Positions 8,527-17,474 of a DNA stretch of 64,000 nt are shown in pieces (the stretch's first letter is position 1; each line of letters begins with the position of its first letter). This stretch comes from Paenibacillus sp. 32352 (GTDB lineage: Bacteria; Bacillota; Bacilli; Paenibacillales; NBRC-103111). The notes below the pieces were generated by a model, which did no database searches, was not told where the DNA came from, and saw only the letters and a list, made by a program, of their open reading frames with translations. The stretch is taken from contig NZ_MZNT01000012.1 of assembly GCF_002042965.1 (NCBI RefSeq), positions 186,001 to 250,000 of the forward strand, in the 5' to 3' direction. The translations under genes and the position numbers were made by a program.

Positions 8527-9690
8527 ATGAAAAATGTAAGTGTGACGAAAAAACCGAATCAACAGCTATATTTGCAAATTGCGGATAAGGTGATGGAGAT
8601 CATCCATAGCCGCAGGCTCCAGCCGCATGATCCGGTGCCGTCGGAAGGGGAGCTGGCGAAGCTGTTCGGTGTCAGCCGGATGACAAGCAAGCTGGCGCTG
8701 GAGCGTCTGGCGGAGCAGGGGATGGTGTACCGCCTGCCCAGAAGGGGGACCTTCCTGGCGGTCCAACAGGACTATGAGCCTGACAGCCGTACTCTTCAGG
8801 AGGTCAGCAAGCCGGAGCGGGAGGGTGTGAATCGCAGCAGGCAAGTCGCTTTGGTGGTGCCGCATCTGTCCGATTACACATCGAAGATCATCGCCGCAGC
8901 GGAGCTTGAGGCCAGGAAGCATGATTGCGATCTGATATTGAAGATCAGCAAGAATAAAGACGACGAAGACCGCTGTTTGCAGAAGCTGGTGGAGGGTGGG
9001 ATCGACGGCATCATTTTATTCCCCCAGGGGCGCAAGACGTGCAGCGACCACGTGCTGAGATTGAAATTGCAGCAGTTTCCGCTTGTGATTATCGACCGGA
9101 TTTTCCGCGAGGTTCAGATTGACTGCGTCTACCACGATCATTACCGGGGCTCCTACGAGATGACCCAATATTTGATCAAGCAGGGGCACCGGAAGATCGG
9201 ATATACCTCAAACGCGATCGATAATATCACGAGCAGGGAGGAGCGCTATCAAGGATACATCCAGGCGCTGCTCGATCATGCAATTCCTGTTAAAACTCAG
9301 CACATTCATTTTCGAAGCGTGCTATGCGATCCTAGCCGGATGAATGAAAGGGACCCTGAGCAGGAACAATTTCTTCGGGATAATCCGCAGATAACCGCTC
9401 TATTATGCGGAGATGACCATGTCGCCATTTCTACCTTGAATACGGCCTTGAGCATGGGAATCCAGGTCCCCGACAAGCTGTCGATCGTCGGATTCTCGGA
9501 TATTCAGCTGTCGGCGCTAACGGCTGTTCCGCTTACTACGGTGAGACAGGACACAGAAAAGCTTGCGCTATCGGCGTTCAATCTCATTATGAAGCGAGTT
9601 AACCAGTCTCAGGAGAAACCGATAACTATCAAAATTCAAACAACAATCGTAGAGAGAAAATCTGTTCTCAAAAACGACCAGGAGGTTTAA
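8527..9690 (+). CDS. GntR-family regulator with LacI-type ligand-binding domain (AraR-like architecture)
   Basis: This 387-residue protein has a winged-helix GntR DNA-binding domain at about residues 10-78 (QIADKVMEII, PSEGELAKLFGVSRMT, RLPRRGTF) and a periplasmic-binding-protein-like sensor from about residue 97 (VALVVPHLSD, GIDGIILFP, DRIFREVQIDCVYHDHYRG, VPDKLSIVGFSD). The combination is that of AraR-type regulators, which bind a small sugar-like effector. Its stop touches the start of the PhnP-like gene (one base between), and the importer genes follow, so it most likely controls this operon in response to the imported compound. Confidence 0.88.
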   Translation: MKNVSVTKKPNQQLYLQIADKVMEIIHSRRLQPHDPVPSEGELAKLFGVSRMTSKLALERLAEQGMVYRLPRRGTFLAVQQDYEPDSRTLQEVSKPEREGVNRSRQVALVVPHLSDYTSKIIAAAELEARKHDCDLILKISKNKDDEDRCLQKLVEGGIDGIILFPQGRKTCSDHVLRLKLQQFPLVIIDRIFREVQIDCVYHDHYRGSYEMTQYLIKQGHRKIGYTSNAIDNITSREERYQGYIQALLDHAIPVKTQHIHFRSVLCDPSRMNERDPEQEQFLRDNPQITALLCGDDHVAISTLNTALSMGIQVPDKLSIVGFSDIQLSALTAVPLTTVRQDTEKLALSAFNLIMKRVNQSQEKPITIKIQTTIVERKSVLKNDQEV

Positions 9691-9691
9691 G

Positions 9692-10510
9692 ATGAAGATT
9701 CATTTTCTTGGAACTGCCGCCGCGGAGGGATTTCCCAATGCCTTTTGCCGCTGCGAGTATTGTGTCCGGGCTCGGCAGCTTGGCGGAAAGAACATCCGGA
9801 CGCGAAGCTCGGCGATTATAGACGATGTCATTAAATTCGATTATTCGCCGGATTCCTATATGCAGTCGCTGCGCGACAACATCGATTTTAGTGCGATTGA
9901 GCACATGCTGGTGACTCACACGCATATGGACCACCTCAATGCTCTCGATCTGGAATGCCGGAGAGCGGGTATCGCCCATAACCTGGATCGCCCGCTTCAT
10001 ATTTATGGAAACGATGCGGTCATGTATCACGTGCGCACTGCCATCGGACGTTTTGAGGGAGAACGCTTCGCCTTCCATCTGCTCCGCCCGTTCGAGACGA
10101 TCACTGTAGGGGATGCGCGTGTGACCCCATTGCTTGCCGATCACGACCGGATGGAGACCTGCCTGTTGTATGTGGTGGAGAAGCAGGGCAAGAAGCTGCT
10201 GTACGGTCATGATTCCGGCTGGTTCCCGGAATTGACCTGGGCTTGGCTCCAAGGGAAGCAGCTGGATGCGGCTATCCTGGATTGTACGCATGGCTACACG
10301 GGGAAATCACGCGACCGTAACCATATGTGTATAGAGACCGTCCTCGAAGCTCAGCGTGAGTTTCATAAGGAAAACATCTTGAAAGAGGACGGCCGCATTA
10401 TCGTCACGCACTTTAGCCATAATTCAAGGCTTCTTCACGATGAGTTCGTAGAAATCTTTAAGCCGTCTGGAGTCGTAGTAGCCTACGACGGAATGATCCT
10501 TCACATTTAG
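9692..10510 (+). CDS. PhnP-like metallo-beta-lactamase-fold phosphodiesterase
   Basis: This 272-residue protein carries the metal-binding motif HTHMDH at residues 76-81 and, near the N-terminus, the Cys cluster C19-x-C21-x2-C24. PhnP of the C-P lyase pathway has such a structural zinc site and hydrolyses phosphoribosyl 1,2-cyclic phosphate. Further shared marks are DCTHG...NHM (residues 198-212), THFSH near 236 and YDGM near the end. It has no signal peptide and should act in the cytoplasm. No other C-P lyase genes are nearby, so a substrate other than that of PhnP, such as an imported cyclic phosphate or phosphodiester, is likely. It is translationally coupled to the regulator. Confidence 0.82.
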   Translation: MKIHFLGTAAAEGFPNAFCRCEYCVRARQLGGKNIRTRSSAIIDDVIKFDYSPDSYMQSLRDNIDFSAIEHMLVTHTHMDHLNALDLECRRAGIAHNLDRPLHIYGNDAVMYHVRTAIGRFEGERFAFHLLRPFETITVGDARVTPLLADHDRMETCLLYVVEKQGKKLLYGHDSGWFPELTWAWLQGKQLDAAILDCTHGYTGKSRDRNHMCIETVLEAQREFHKENILKEDGRIIVTHFSHNSRLLHDEFVEIFKPSGVVVAYDGMILHI

Positions 10511-10550
10511 ATTAACCAAAATCAACATACACCCAAAGGAGAGTCGAACA

Positions 10551-11657
10551 ATGAAGAAAAAAATGGTAAGCCTGTCTCTTTTATCGGTATTGTGCCTTGC
10601 TGTAACAGCTTGTGGCGGAGGCGGCAGCAATAACGCTGGAAGTACGCCTCCGGCCGCCGCGCCTTCCGCGTCTGCACCTGCTGCGAATGAACCCGTAAAG
10701 AACGAGAAGCTGATCGTTTATACGAATGCAAACTCAGACGGCCGCGGAGAGTGGCTGATTGAGAAAGCGAAGACAGCCGGCTTCGAGATAGAGTTAGTAG
10801 GGGCGGGAGGCGCCAACCTGACAAACCGCCTGATTGCCGAGAAGAACAACCCGATCGCCGACGTCGTCTTTGGCTTGAACAACATGCTGTACGAGAATCT
10901 GAAGAAGGAAAATGTCCTGACCAAATACGTTCCGAAATGGGCCGGAGATGTGGAGCCGGGACTGAACGATCCGGAAGGTTATTACCATGGACTTGTAAAG
11001 CAAGCGATCCTGCTCGGCTATAACCCAAAAAACTTCACCCCTGAAACGGCGCCTAAGGATTGGACCGATCTTTACAAAAATGACGCCTTTAAGGGCAAGT
11101 ACGAGGCTCCGACTTTGCTTGGCCAAATTACGCCGCAGCTTGTCGTGGCAGGCATCTTGACCCGTTACAAGGATCCGAAGGGGGATCTCGGCATTGCCAA
11201 GGAGGGTTGGGATGAAATCAAGAAGCTCTATGACAACGGCGTTAGAGCGGTTGAAGGCGAAGACTTCTACGCCAATCTCGCCAGCGGCAAAACGCCGCTT
11301 GGAGCTGTCGTTTCCGGTACGCTGAGCAAGAAGGAAGAGCAGTATAAAGTGAAGGCCGGCATCGTAAGCCCGTCCGTCGGTGTTCCGATGATTGTCGAGC
11401 ATGCTGCTATCGTTAAGGGTACGAAGAAGCTGGCAACGGCCGAACGTTTCGTTGAATGGATGGGATCGGCCGAGGTGCAAGGAGAGTTCGCCGCCAAGTT
11501 CAATGCTATGCCTGCAAATACGAAAGCGGTAGATAAAGCGTCCGATTCCGTCAAAGCCCTTTATTCCTCGCTTAAGGCGCAGCAGCTTGATTGGGGCTTC
11601 GTCGCTGACAACATCGGCAAATGGGTAGAAAAAATCGAACTGCAGATCATGAAATAA
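10551..11657 (+). CDS. ABC transporter substrate-binding lipoprotein (iron/phosphonate-type family)
   Basis: This 368-residue lipoprotein has a signal sequence and lipobox VTA-C21 followed by a glycine- and alanine/proline-rich linker. The mature part resembles the extracellular solute-binding family that includes ferric and 2-aminoethylphosphonate binding proteins: LIVYTNANSDGRG near residue 53, NPIADVVFGLNNM near 98 and PKDWTDLY. It belongs with the following ATPase and double permease. Forty bases separate it from the PhnP-like gene, with AAAGGAGAG before the ATG. With that neighbour, a phosphorylated organic compound is a better guess than free iron. Confidence 0.87.
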   Translation: MKKKMVSLSLLSVLCLAVTACGGGGSNNAGSTPPAAAPSASAPAANEPVKNEKLIVYTNANSDGRGEWLIEKAKTAGFEIELVGAGGANLTNRLIAEKNNPIADVVFGLNNMLYENLKKENVLTKYVPKWAGDVEPGLNDPEGYYHGLVKQAILLGYNPKNFTPETAPKDWTDLYKNDAFKGKYEAPTLLGQITPQLVVAGILTRYKDPKGDLGIAKEGWDEIKKLYDNGVRAVEGEDFYANLASGKTPLGAVVSGTLSKKEEQYKVKAGIVSPSVGVPMIVEHAAIVKGTKKLATAERFVEWMGSAEVQGEFAAKFNAMPANTKAVDKASDSVKALYSSLKAQQLDWGFVADNIGKWVEKIELQIMK

Positions 11658-11682
11658 TACGAAAAAAGGATCAGGGATAACG

Positions 11683-12690
11683 ATGATAACCTTTCGCGAT
11701 ATACAAATTAAATTCGGACAATTTCATGCGATTAAAAACCTGAATCTCCATATCAACGAAGGCGAATTCTTTACGTTTCTCGGGCCGTCCGGCTGTGGGA
11801 AAACGACGATTCTGCGGAGCCTGGTCGGCTTTATCAAGCCGACCAGCGGACAGATTATGCTGGCTGAAGCGGATATTACCCACGTGCCTATCGAGAAAAG
11901 AGGCATCAGCATGGTGTTCCAAAGCTACGCCTTGTTCCCGACGATGAATGTGTATGAGAATATCGCTTTCGGGATGCGCGTCAAGAAGGCTTCCAGGGAA
12001 GAGGTTGACCGGGAGGTCAGAGATATCGCCCGGAAGGTGGATCTGAAGGAGGAACAGCTGTTCAAGAAAGTATCTGAGCTGTCCGGCGGGCAGCAGCAGC
12101 GGGTCGCGATAGCGAGGGCGCTGGTCCTGAAGCCGCGCATTTTGGCGCTCGATGAACCCTTGTCCAACCTGGACGCCAAGCTAAGAGTGCAGCTCCGCAA
12201 CGAGCTGAAGTTTTTGCAGAAGAAATTCGGCATTACGACGATCTATGTCACCCACGACCAAGAGGAAGCGTTAACCTTATCCGACCGGATTGCCGTCTTC
12301 AACAGCGGAGTCGTGGAGCAGGTGGGTACCCCTCAGGAGGTATATAATCAATCGCAGACGGAATTCGTTTGCAACTTCATCGGGGATATCAACAAAATCG
12401 ATCCTCGCATTATAGAGAATAGCAGGTTGAAAGAGCATGTCGGCGCCGGTAAAGTAGCGTATATCCGCAATGAGAAGGTCAGCTTGCTGCCACTTCCGGG
12501 CGAGGATGTCGTGACACTCGAGGGAACGATTGCAGAGCAAGAATTTTATGGACTGTACAGCAAATATTTGATTGAGGTGTCCGGCGGGGGCGTGCTGAAG
12601 ACGATTGAGAAAGAATGCGGCCTCACGAGCCACAAGGTCGGCGATAGCGTCCGGCTGCACATCCTGGCCGGAGACATTTTACAGTACTAG
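11683..12690 (+). CDS. ABC transporter ATP-binding protein (FbpC/PotA/PhnT type)
   Basis: This 335-residue ATPase has Walker A GPSGCGKTT (residues 34-42), signature LSGGQQQRVA near 134, Walker B ILALDEP and the switch His in YVTHDQEEALTL. A C-terminal regulatory TOBE-like region follows from about residue 240. It energises the importer formed by the flanking binding protein and permease. AAAAAGGATCAGGGA precedes the ATG. Confidence 0.93.
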   Translation: MITFRDIQIKFGQFHAIKNLNLHINEGEFFTFLGPSGCGKTTILRSLVGFIKPTSGQIMLAEADITHVPIEKRGISMVFQSYALFPTMNVYENIAFGMRVKKASREEVDREVRDIARKVDLKEEQLFKKVSELSGGQQQRVAIARALVLKPRILALDEPLSNLDAKLRVQLRNELKFLQKKFGITTIYVTHDQEEALTLSDRIAVFNSGVVEQVGTPQEVYNQSQTEFVCNFIGDINKIDPRIIENSRLKEHVGAGKVAYIRNEKVSLLPLPGEDVVTLEGTIAEQEFYGLYSKYLIEVSGGGVLKTIEKECGLTSHKVGDSVRLHILAGDILQY

Positions 12691-12707
12691 GGAAGGAGGA
12701 AGCGGGT

Positions 12708-14417
12708 TTGAACACAGAAAGATTAAGAAAAACGTTATCATCCTTCAACCCGGCCGCAATTATTTTCTACGGGCTGATTGCCTGGTTCGTCATAGCATTT
12801 CTGATCTATCCCAATATCAATATTTATTACGAAATCTTCTTCAAAGGCGGCAAGCTTTCGTTCGGAGCAGCCGAGAAGCTTCTATCGTCCGAACGCGCTA
12901 TGCGAAGCTTGTACAACAGCTTTATTCTAGCGGTGTCCCTGGTTTTTACGGTCAATGTCGTCGGCGTTACGCTGGTTTTGATTTCCGAATATTTTGATAT
13001 TAAAGGCGCGAAGGTGTTAAGGCTCGGGTACTATACAACCTTGATCTACAGCGGCGTGGTACTCGTGTCGGGATATAAGTTTGTATATGGCGAGAACGGC
13101 TTTATGACCAAGCTTTTGGCCGGGATTTTTCCTTCCTTTGATACGACGTGGTTTCATGGATATTGGGCGGTGCTGTTCGTGATGACCTTTGCGTGTACGT
13201 CCAACCACGTTCTCTTTTTGAGCAATGCCATCCGTAAAATCGATTTTCAAACCGTCGAGGCGGCCAAAAACATGGGAGCGTCTACCTTCTATATTTTGCG
13301 GCGGGTAGTGCTTCCGGTTCTCAAGCCCACGATGTTTGCGCTCACGATTCTGATCTTTCTGACGGGTCTGGCCGCCACATCCGCTCCTCTGATCCTCGGC
13401 GGGGTGGAATTCCAGACGATCACGCCTATGATCCTGACGTTCGCAAACAGCACGTCCTCCAAGGATTTGGCAGCGCTGCTGGCGCTCATTCTGGGCCTAG
13501 CTACGCTGGTCCTGCTCACGCTGATGATCCGTTTCGAGAGAAAGGGCAACTTCATGTCCGTCTCCAAAGTAAAGTCAGAGCTTGTCAAACAGAAGATCGA
13601 CAACAAGCTCGCGAATATAGCCGTACATGTTCTGGCGTATTTCTTATTTCTCATTTATATGATCCCGGTAGTGCTGATTGTCGTGTTCTCCTTCACGGAT
13701 GCGCACAGCATCTCCACATCAACGCTCGATATCCGCGGATTTTCCTTGAACAATTACATGCAGGTGTTCTCCAGTATGTCCGCGTTCAAGCCTTATCTCG
13801 TGAGTATCGTCTATGCGGCGGCCGCATCCGCTGCCGTGGTCGTTTTGGCTTTGATGGCATCGCGAATTCTGCATAAATTCCAGAACAAGTGGACGCTAGC
13901 TCTGGAATACTCGCTGCTCATCCCGTGGATGCTGCCTTCGACTCTCATTGCCATCGGCCTTATCGTCACGTTCAACACGCCGAGATGGATCATCGGCAAT
14001 TCGGTTCTGGTCGGTACGGTCTGGATGCTATTCATAGCCTATGTCATCGTGCACATTCCGTTCACGCTGCGCATGGTAAAGGCGTCCTTCTTCAGTCTGG
14101 ACAGCAGCCTGGAGGATGCGGCGAAGAATCTGGGAGCGAAGTCCTTCTATACGTTCCGAAAGGTTCTGCTGCCGATTATTTTGCCATCCACACTGGCGGT
14201 ATTGGCCCTTAACTTCAACGGCATTCTGGCGGATTATGACCTCACCGTATTCCTGTATCATCCGCTCTACCAGCCACTCGGCATCGTAATCAAAAACAGC
14301 ACCGACGCTCAGGCACTGGCTGATACCAAGGCGTTAACTCTGGTCTATTCCGTCATCCTGATGATCATGTCAACCATCACGTTATATTTCGTTTATGGAA
14401 GAAAAAGTAAATCCTAG
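12708..14417 (+). CDS. ABC transporter double permease (fused two-permease protein)
   Basis: This 569-residue protein contains two permease halves. The first ATPase-contact loop is VEAAKNMGAS near residue 184 and the second is EDAAKNLGAK near residue 469. Each half has about six membrane segments. This is the architecture of FbpB and of the PhnU-type permeases. One protein therefore forms the whole channel of the importer. The start is a TTG at 12708, seven bases after GGAAGGAGGA; no ATG fits. A strong terminator follows, so the operon ends here. Confidence 0.9.
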   Translation: MNTERLRKTLSSFNPAAIIFYGLIAWFVIAFLIYPNINIYYEIFFKGGKLSFGAAEKLLSSERAMRSLYNSFILAVSLVFTVNVVGVTLVLISEYFDIKGAKVLRLGYYTTLIYSGVVLVSGYKFVYGENGFMTKLLAGIFPSFDTTWFHGYWAVLFVMTFACTSNHVLFLSNAIRKIDFQTVEAAKNMGASTFYILRRVVLPVLKPTMFALTILIFLTGLAATSAPLILGGVEFQTITPMILTFANSTSSKDLAALLALILGLATLVLLTLMIRFERKGNFMSVSKVKSELVKQKIDNKLANIAVHVLAYFLFLIYMIPVVLIVVFSFTDAHSISTSTLDIRGFSLNNYMQVFSSMSAFKPYLVSIVYAAAASAAVVVLALMASRILHKFQNKWTLALEYSLLIPWMLPSTLIAIGLIVTFNTPRWIIGNSVLVGTVWMLFIAYVIVHIPFTLRMVKASFFSLDSSLEDAAKNLGAKSFYTFRKVLLPIILPSTLAVLALNFNGILADYDLTVFLYHPLYQPLGIVIKNSTDAQALADTKALTLVYSVILMIMSTITLYFVYGRKSKS

Positions 14418-14429
14418 CAACACACATAG

Positions 14430-14474
14430 AAACCTGCCGCAATCCCATCATGGGGGGTGCCGGCAGGTTTTTTT
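14430..14474 (+). terminator. Intrinsic terminator of the PhnP-like/ABC operon
   Basis: AAACCTGCCG pairs with CGGCAGGTTT and is followed by a run of T, 12 bases after the permease stop. Confidence 0.93.
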
Positions 14475-14712
14475 AGATGGAAAGACATTTGTTGCCGGAC
14501 CGGATTTCGGGCTCACAAAGCAGGATATTTTGAACGTGCGCTCCGTCAGTGTGATAGGTATGATGCTGTCCCCGCTGTCCGGACGGTTGCCCGGCTGCTT
14601 CGCTATTCCATTTATTCGCCGATAACACAATTTAAAGAAACGGCCATCCCGCAAAGGATGACCCTAATATTTGCCGTTTCTATTACATGTGCTCGCGGTA
14701 TCTCTTGCGGGT
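14475..14712. other. Intergenic region with a hairpin serving the minus strand
   Basis: A nested hairpin lies at 14636-14681 (AGAAACGGC / GCCGTTTCT, with CATCC / GGATG inside). Read on the minus strand it follows the stop of the small membrane ORF at 14713, so it may be its terminator. The stretch 14478-14630 has several short open frames but nothing that I recognise. Confidence 0.45.
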
Positions 14713-14937
14713 TTATTTTTGTTTCCTAATAAGAGGAGCAATGGATGGAAACAGCATGATGCATAACAAGACAATTAAAGCGACATATTCCGAATCTGTC
14801 ATAATTTGAAAAGGACTAATTGAATTTCTTATGGATACGGAAAGCTGAAGCCCCATGAGTAAATCGACTATGACAACAAAGCACATATTGATTATTAAAA
14901 ACAAGATAAAGTAACCAATAGTTCCTATGCAAATCAC
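14713..14937 (-). CDS. Possible small two-span membrane protein
   Basis: This 74-codon frame begins with GTG and encodes two hydrophobic segments (about residues 5-28 and 50-66) ending in the basic tail LIRKQK, a typical membrane topology. It lies divergent to the germination gene and is followed on its own strand by the hairpin at 14636-14681. The ribosome binding site is poor (AGG close to the start). Function is not recognised. Confidence 0.4.
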   Translation of the reverse strand: MICIGTIGYFILFLIINMCFVVIVDLLMGLQLSVSIRNSISPFQIMTDSEYVALIVLLCIMLFPSIAPLIRKQK

Positions 14938-15075
14938 ACCTGTCCATTAAAATTTCTGTATACAGAATCACGTTTAGTATTGGAAAATGGGTGCGCTCCA
15001 ATACATTTCTGGAAAGGTATAGAAACAAATTCAAATGTGAATAAATACTTGTATTAAGAACGGAGGGATTTCATT

Positions 15076-16197
15076 ATGGTTGATTGGAGGCGGTTTCGTA
15101 AACATAAAACTATAGAAGTGCAAAACCATAATGAAGAAATGCTTGGTTATATAAATGAAAGCACTTTATATGTTAGTTTAGAACATAACCTTCAACAAAT
15201 AATGCAGGAGTTTGGAAATAGTCCCGATGTAAAAATTCGGGAGTTTGCGATTGGAAATCCAGGAGTTCGAGCAGCCGCAGTTTTTATCGACAATTTAACC
15301 GATAAAACGATAGTCGATGATTTTATCATGCGTTCCTTGATGATTGACACCGCCAAAGAGGCTATCAAAGATACGGCATCGGGTAAGAATGTCTTTGAGT
15401 TCATAAAAAATCATGCTTTTGTTCTGGGAGAAGTCCAAGTTGTTAAAAATTGGAAAGGATTCATGTTGTCCTTATTATCCGGTAATACGCTTATCTTGAT
15501 TAACGGCACGAATGAAGCGATCAGCGGCGATACGAGAGGCGGGAAATTGAGAGACCCATCGGAACCGACTTCACAGGTAGTCATTCGTGGGCCTAAGGAT
15601 GGTTTTACTGAAAATTTAGTCACTAATGTGTCTCTTATACGTCGTCGTATTAAAAGCCCCCATCTATGGCTTGAGTCTAAAAGCATCGGCAGTGTCACAC
15701 AAACAACGGTAGCGATCATGTATATCCAAGGAATCGCCAACGATCAACTTGTCCAAGAAGTCAGACAAAGGTTGAATGGCATCCGGATTGACGGTATTTT
15801 GGAATCCGGTTATATCGAAGAATTAATTCAGGATCAACCGTTCAGTCCATTCCCGACCATTTACAGCACCGAACGGCCGGATGCTGTGGCCGCGAATCTG
15901 TTGGAAGGCCGAATAGCTGTATTGGTAGACGGAACTCCGTTTGTCCTTGTTTTACCGAGCTATGCTGCAATGATCATCGCTGCAGATTTATTCCAACTGA
16001 TGAAACCGCAAAAGTTGGCATTGCCCATAGGAATAACCATACTTTTATCGTCGATGATGACGGCAGGCAGCTGGACGGAATTTGAACAAGAAGGGAAACA
16101 AGTTATTATAGGGGTGTTCTTGCCTCTTCTAAGTATTATCATACCTGTCTTGCTACTTGTGGTCCATCTTATTCGTAAGCGATTCGGTCTGTATTAA
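15076..16197 (+). CDS. Chimeric spore germination protein: GerA-type N-terminus joined to GerB-type C-terminus
   Basis: The first ~290 residues are the soluble N-terminal domain of a GerA-type germinant receptor A subunit (FAIGNPGVRAAAVFIDNLTDK, GNTLILINGTNEAI, ESKSIGSVTQTTVAIMYIQG, EGRIAVLVDGTPFVL). A normal A subunit would continue with five or six membrane segments, but here the sequence switches near residue 292 to SYAAMIIAADLFQLMKPQKL and ends in a single hydrophobic segment and VVHLIRKRFGLY, which resembles the C-terminus of a GerB-type transporter-like subunit. The length of 373 instead of about 490 residues fits an in-frame deletion across two genes of a gerA operon. No C subunit follows. 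It is probably not a working receptor. Confidence 0.72.
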   Translation: MVDWRRFRKHKTIEVQNHNEEMLGYINESTLYVSLEHNLQQIMQEFGNSPDVKIREFAIGNPGVRAAAVFIDNLTDKTIVDDFIMRSLMIDTAKEAIKDTASGKNVFEFIKNHAFVLGEVQVVKNWKGFMLSLLSGNTLILINGTNEAISGDTRGGKLRDPSEPTSQVVIRGPKDGFTENLVTNVSLIRRRIKSPHLWLESKSIGSVTQTTVAIMYIQGIANDQLVQEVRQRLNGIRIDGILESGYIEELIQDQPFSPFPTIYSTERPDAVAANLLEGRIAVLVDGTPFVLVLPSYAAMIIAADLFQLMKPQKLALPIGITILLSSMMTAGSWTEFEQEGKQVIIGVFLPLLSIIIPVLLLVVHLIRKRFGLY

Positions 16198-16220
16198 GAT
16201 AGTAAACGCGTCCTTCTTGA

Positions 16221-17393
16221 TCACATATAACTTAAAGCTTTCTTTCTAAGTTCCAGTTTTCGATATCCAAGCGCAAGCACCATGGAGGGTATAGTACAAA
16301 CAATCATTCCGATAAAGGCATACCTAGGCTCGATTTCGTATAAATAGCCGCCGAAAATTGTGAATATGGCAGTACTCCAGCTAAGTGCAAGCGCTGAATA
16401 CATGCCTTGAGCTTTCGGAATCTGCGCGGGTGGAATCTGTTTGATCAAATATTTCATAAATGCATAATGCGCCATTGCAAATGAGCATGCATGCAAGGTT
16501 TGTGCAATACAGAATACGATCACATTAGGAAAAGAAAATACCAGTAACCATCGTATGGATGAACCTAGCGCCGCAAGTGCCAACAAGGAGCCAACCGAAA
16601 ACCGCTGAAAGCGTTTGTCAGCCACGGAGAAGAAAATGATCTCTGCGATTACGGCAATATTAAGAATTAGTCCAATCAAGTACTTTGGTGCATGGATTTC
16701 CTGTAAAAAGATATAGCCGTAGCTGTAATAGGAGGCGTGTGCCGCTTGTAATAAAATTACGATAACAAGCACTAACCCGAAGTGTTTTATGCGGAACAAG
16801 CTCATCATTCCGTGTTTTTTATTTTGATCCATGTTCGTAATTTCCGATAAAACGACGGGGGAATGCAGGAAACCTAGTAATAGGAATATCAGCGCCCCAA
16901 CTAACAGGGACCATAAGATGACTTCATCACCCATTGCCCCTGTAAACAAAGTTAAGATCATGCCAGCCACAACAAATCCGATCGAACCAAAGGAGCGGCT
17001 CTTGCCGTAATCCCATAATTGTTTATTTTGCACAAGTGTGCTAGCAGCACTATCTAAAGCTGGCATTAATGCTGGATAAAAGAAATGTAGAAGCAGGGTA
17101 GCCAAAAGTAAGCCGGTAAAGGAGGTTGCAGGGATATAACTCAAAAGGCTGATGATTGTACCAATGGCCATTGTATTTACTAATGTTTTACTACTGAATT
17201 TTTCCGAGAAATAGGGAAATACGGCCATCGTAGAGAGACCTCTAGCACCCAATCCCAAGCTCATAATCAAACTAGCCTGTGAAACGGTAATCCCTTTTGT
17301 ATGAATCATCCATCCGGTCCAATACGGCAGAAAAATACCCCATGTCATAAAAAAACTAAAAAACTGACTACTCATCCAACGTTGTGTGTTCAT
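16221..17393 (-). CDS. MFS transporter, HcaT/phenylpropionate-transporter-like
   Basis: This 390-residue protein has about 12 hydrophobic segments and the general pattern of the LacY/HcaT-like branch of the major facilitator superfamily (N-terminal FFMTWGIFLPYWTGWM, central DQNKKHG loop, HASYYSYGYIF in the second half). It moves a small solute across the cytoplasmic membrane by proton coupling; the substrate is unknown. On its strand GGGGTGAG stands before the ATG. It is divergent from a YeiL-like regulator with only 81 bases between, which suggests control by that regulator. Confidence 0.85.
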   Translation of the reverse strand: MNTQRWMSSQFFSFFMTWGIFLPYWTGWMIHTKGITVSQASLIMSLGLGARGLSTMAVFPYFSEKFSSKTLVNTMAIGTIISLLSYIPATSFTGLLLATLLLHFFYPALMPALDSAASTLVQNKQLWDYGKSRSFGSIGFVVAGMILTLFTGAMGDEVILWSLLVGALIFLLLGFLHSPVVLSEITNMDQNKKHGMMSLFRIKHFGLVLVIVILLQAAHASYYSYGYIFLQEIHAPKYLIGLILNIAVIAEIIFFSVADKRFQRFSVGSLLALAALGSSIRWLLVFSFPNVIVFCIAQTLHACSFAMAHYAFMKYLIKQIPPAQIPKAQGMYSALALSWSTAIFTIFGGYLYEIEPRYAFIGMIVCTIPSMVLALGYRKLELRKKALSYM

Positions 17394-17443
17394 TTGTTCT
17401 CACCCCATTGGTTGCATAATATCATGGTGATTCTTACATTAAT

Positions 17444-17457
17444 ATGAGATATCTCAT
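17444..17457. promoter_or_regulatory. Perfect 14-bp palindrome, candidate operator
   Basis: ATGAGAT followed at once by ATCTCAT lies in the middle of the divergent interval between the MFS and YeiL-like genes, ending 17 bases before the regulator ATG. A Crp/Fnr-family dimer would bind such a site. The position suggests autoregulation plus control of the transporter (inference). Confidence 0.55.
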
Positions 17458-17474
17458 GTTCCAAAAGGTGATAT

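Noticed and set aside
9668..10291. Minus-strand open frame of 207 codons over the PhnP-like gene
   Set aside because: The plus strand has the metal site, the Cys cluster and coupling to its neighbours; the antisense frame has no features.
10794..11480. Minus-strand open frame of 228 codons inside the binding-protein gene
   Set aside because: Shadow of a clear lipoprotein gene with periodic codon use on the plus strand.
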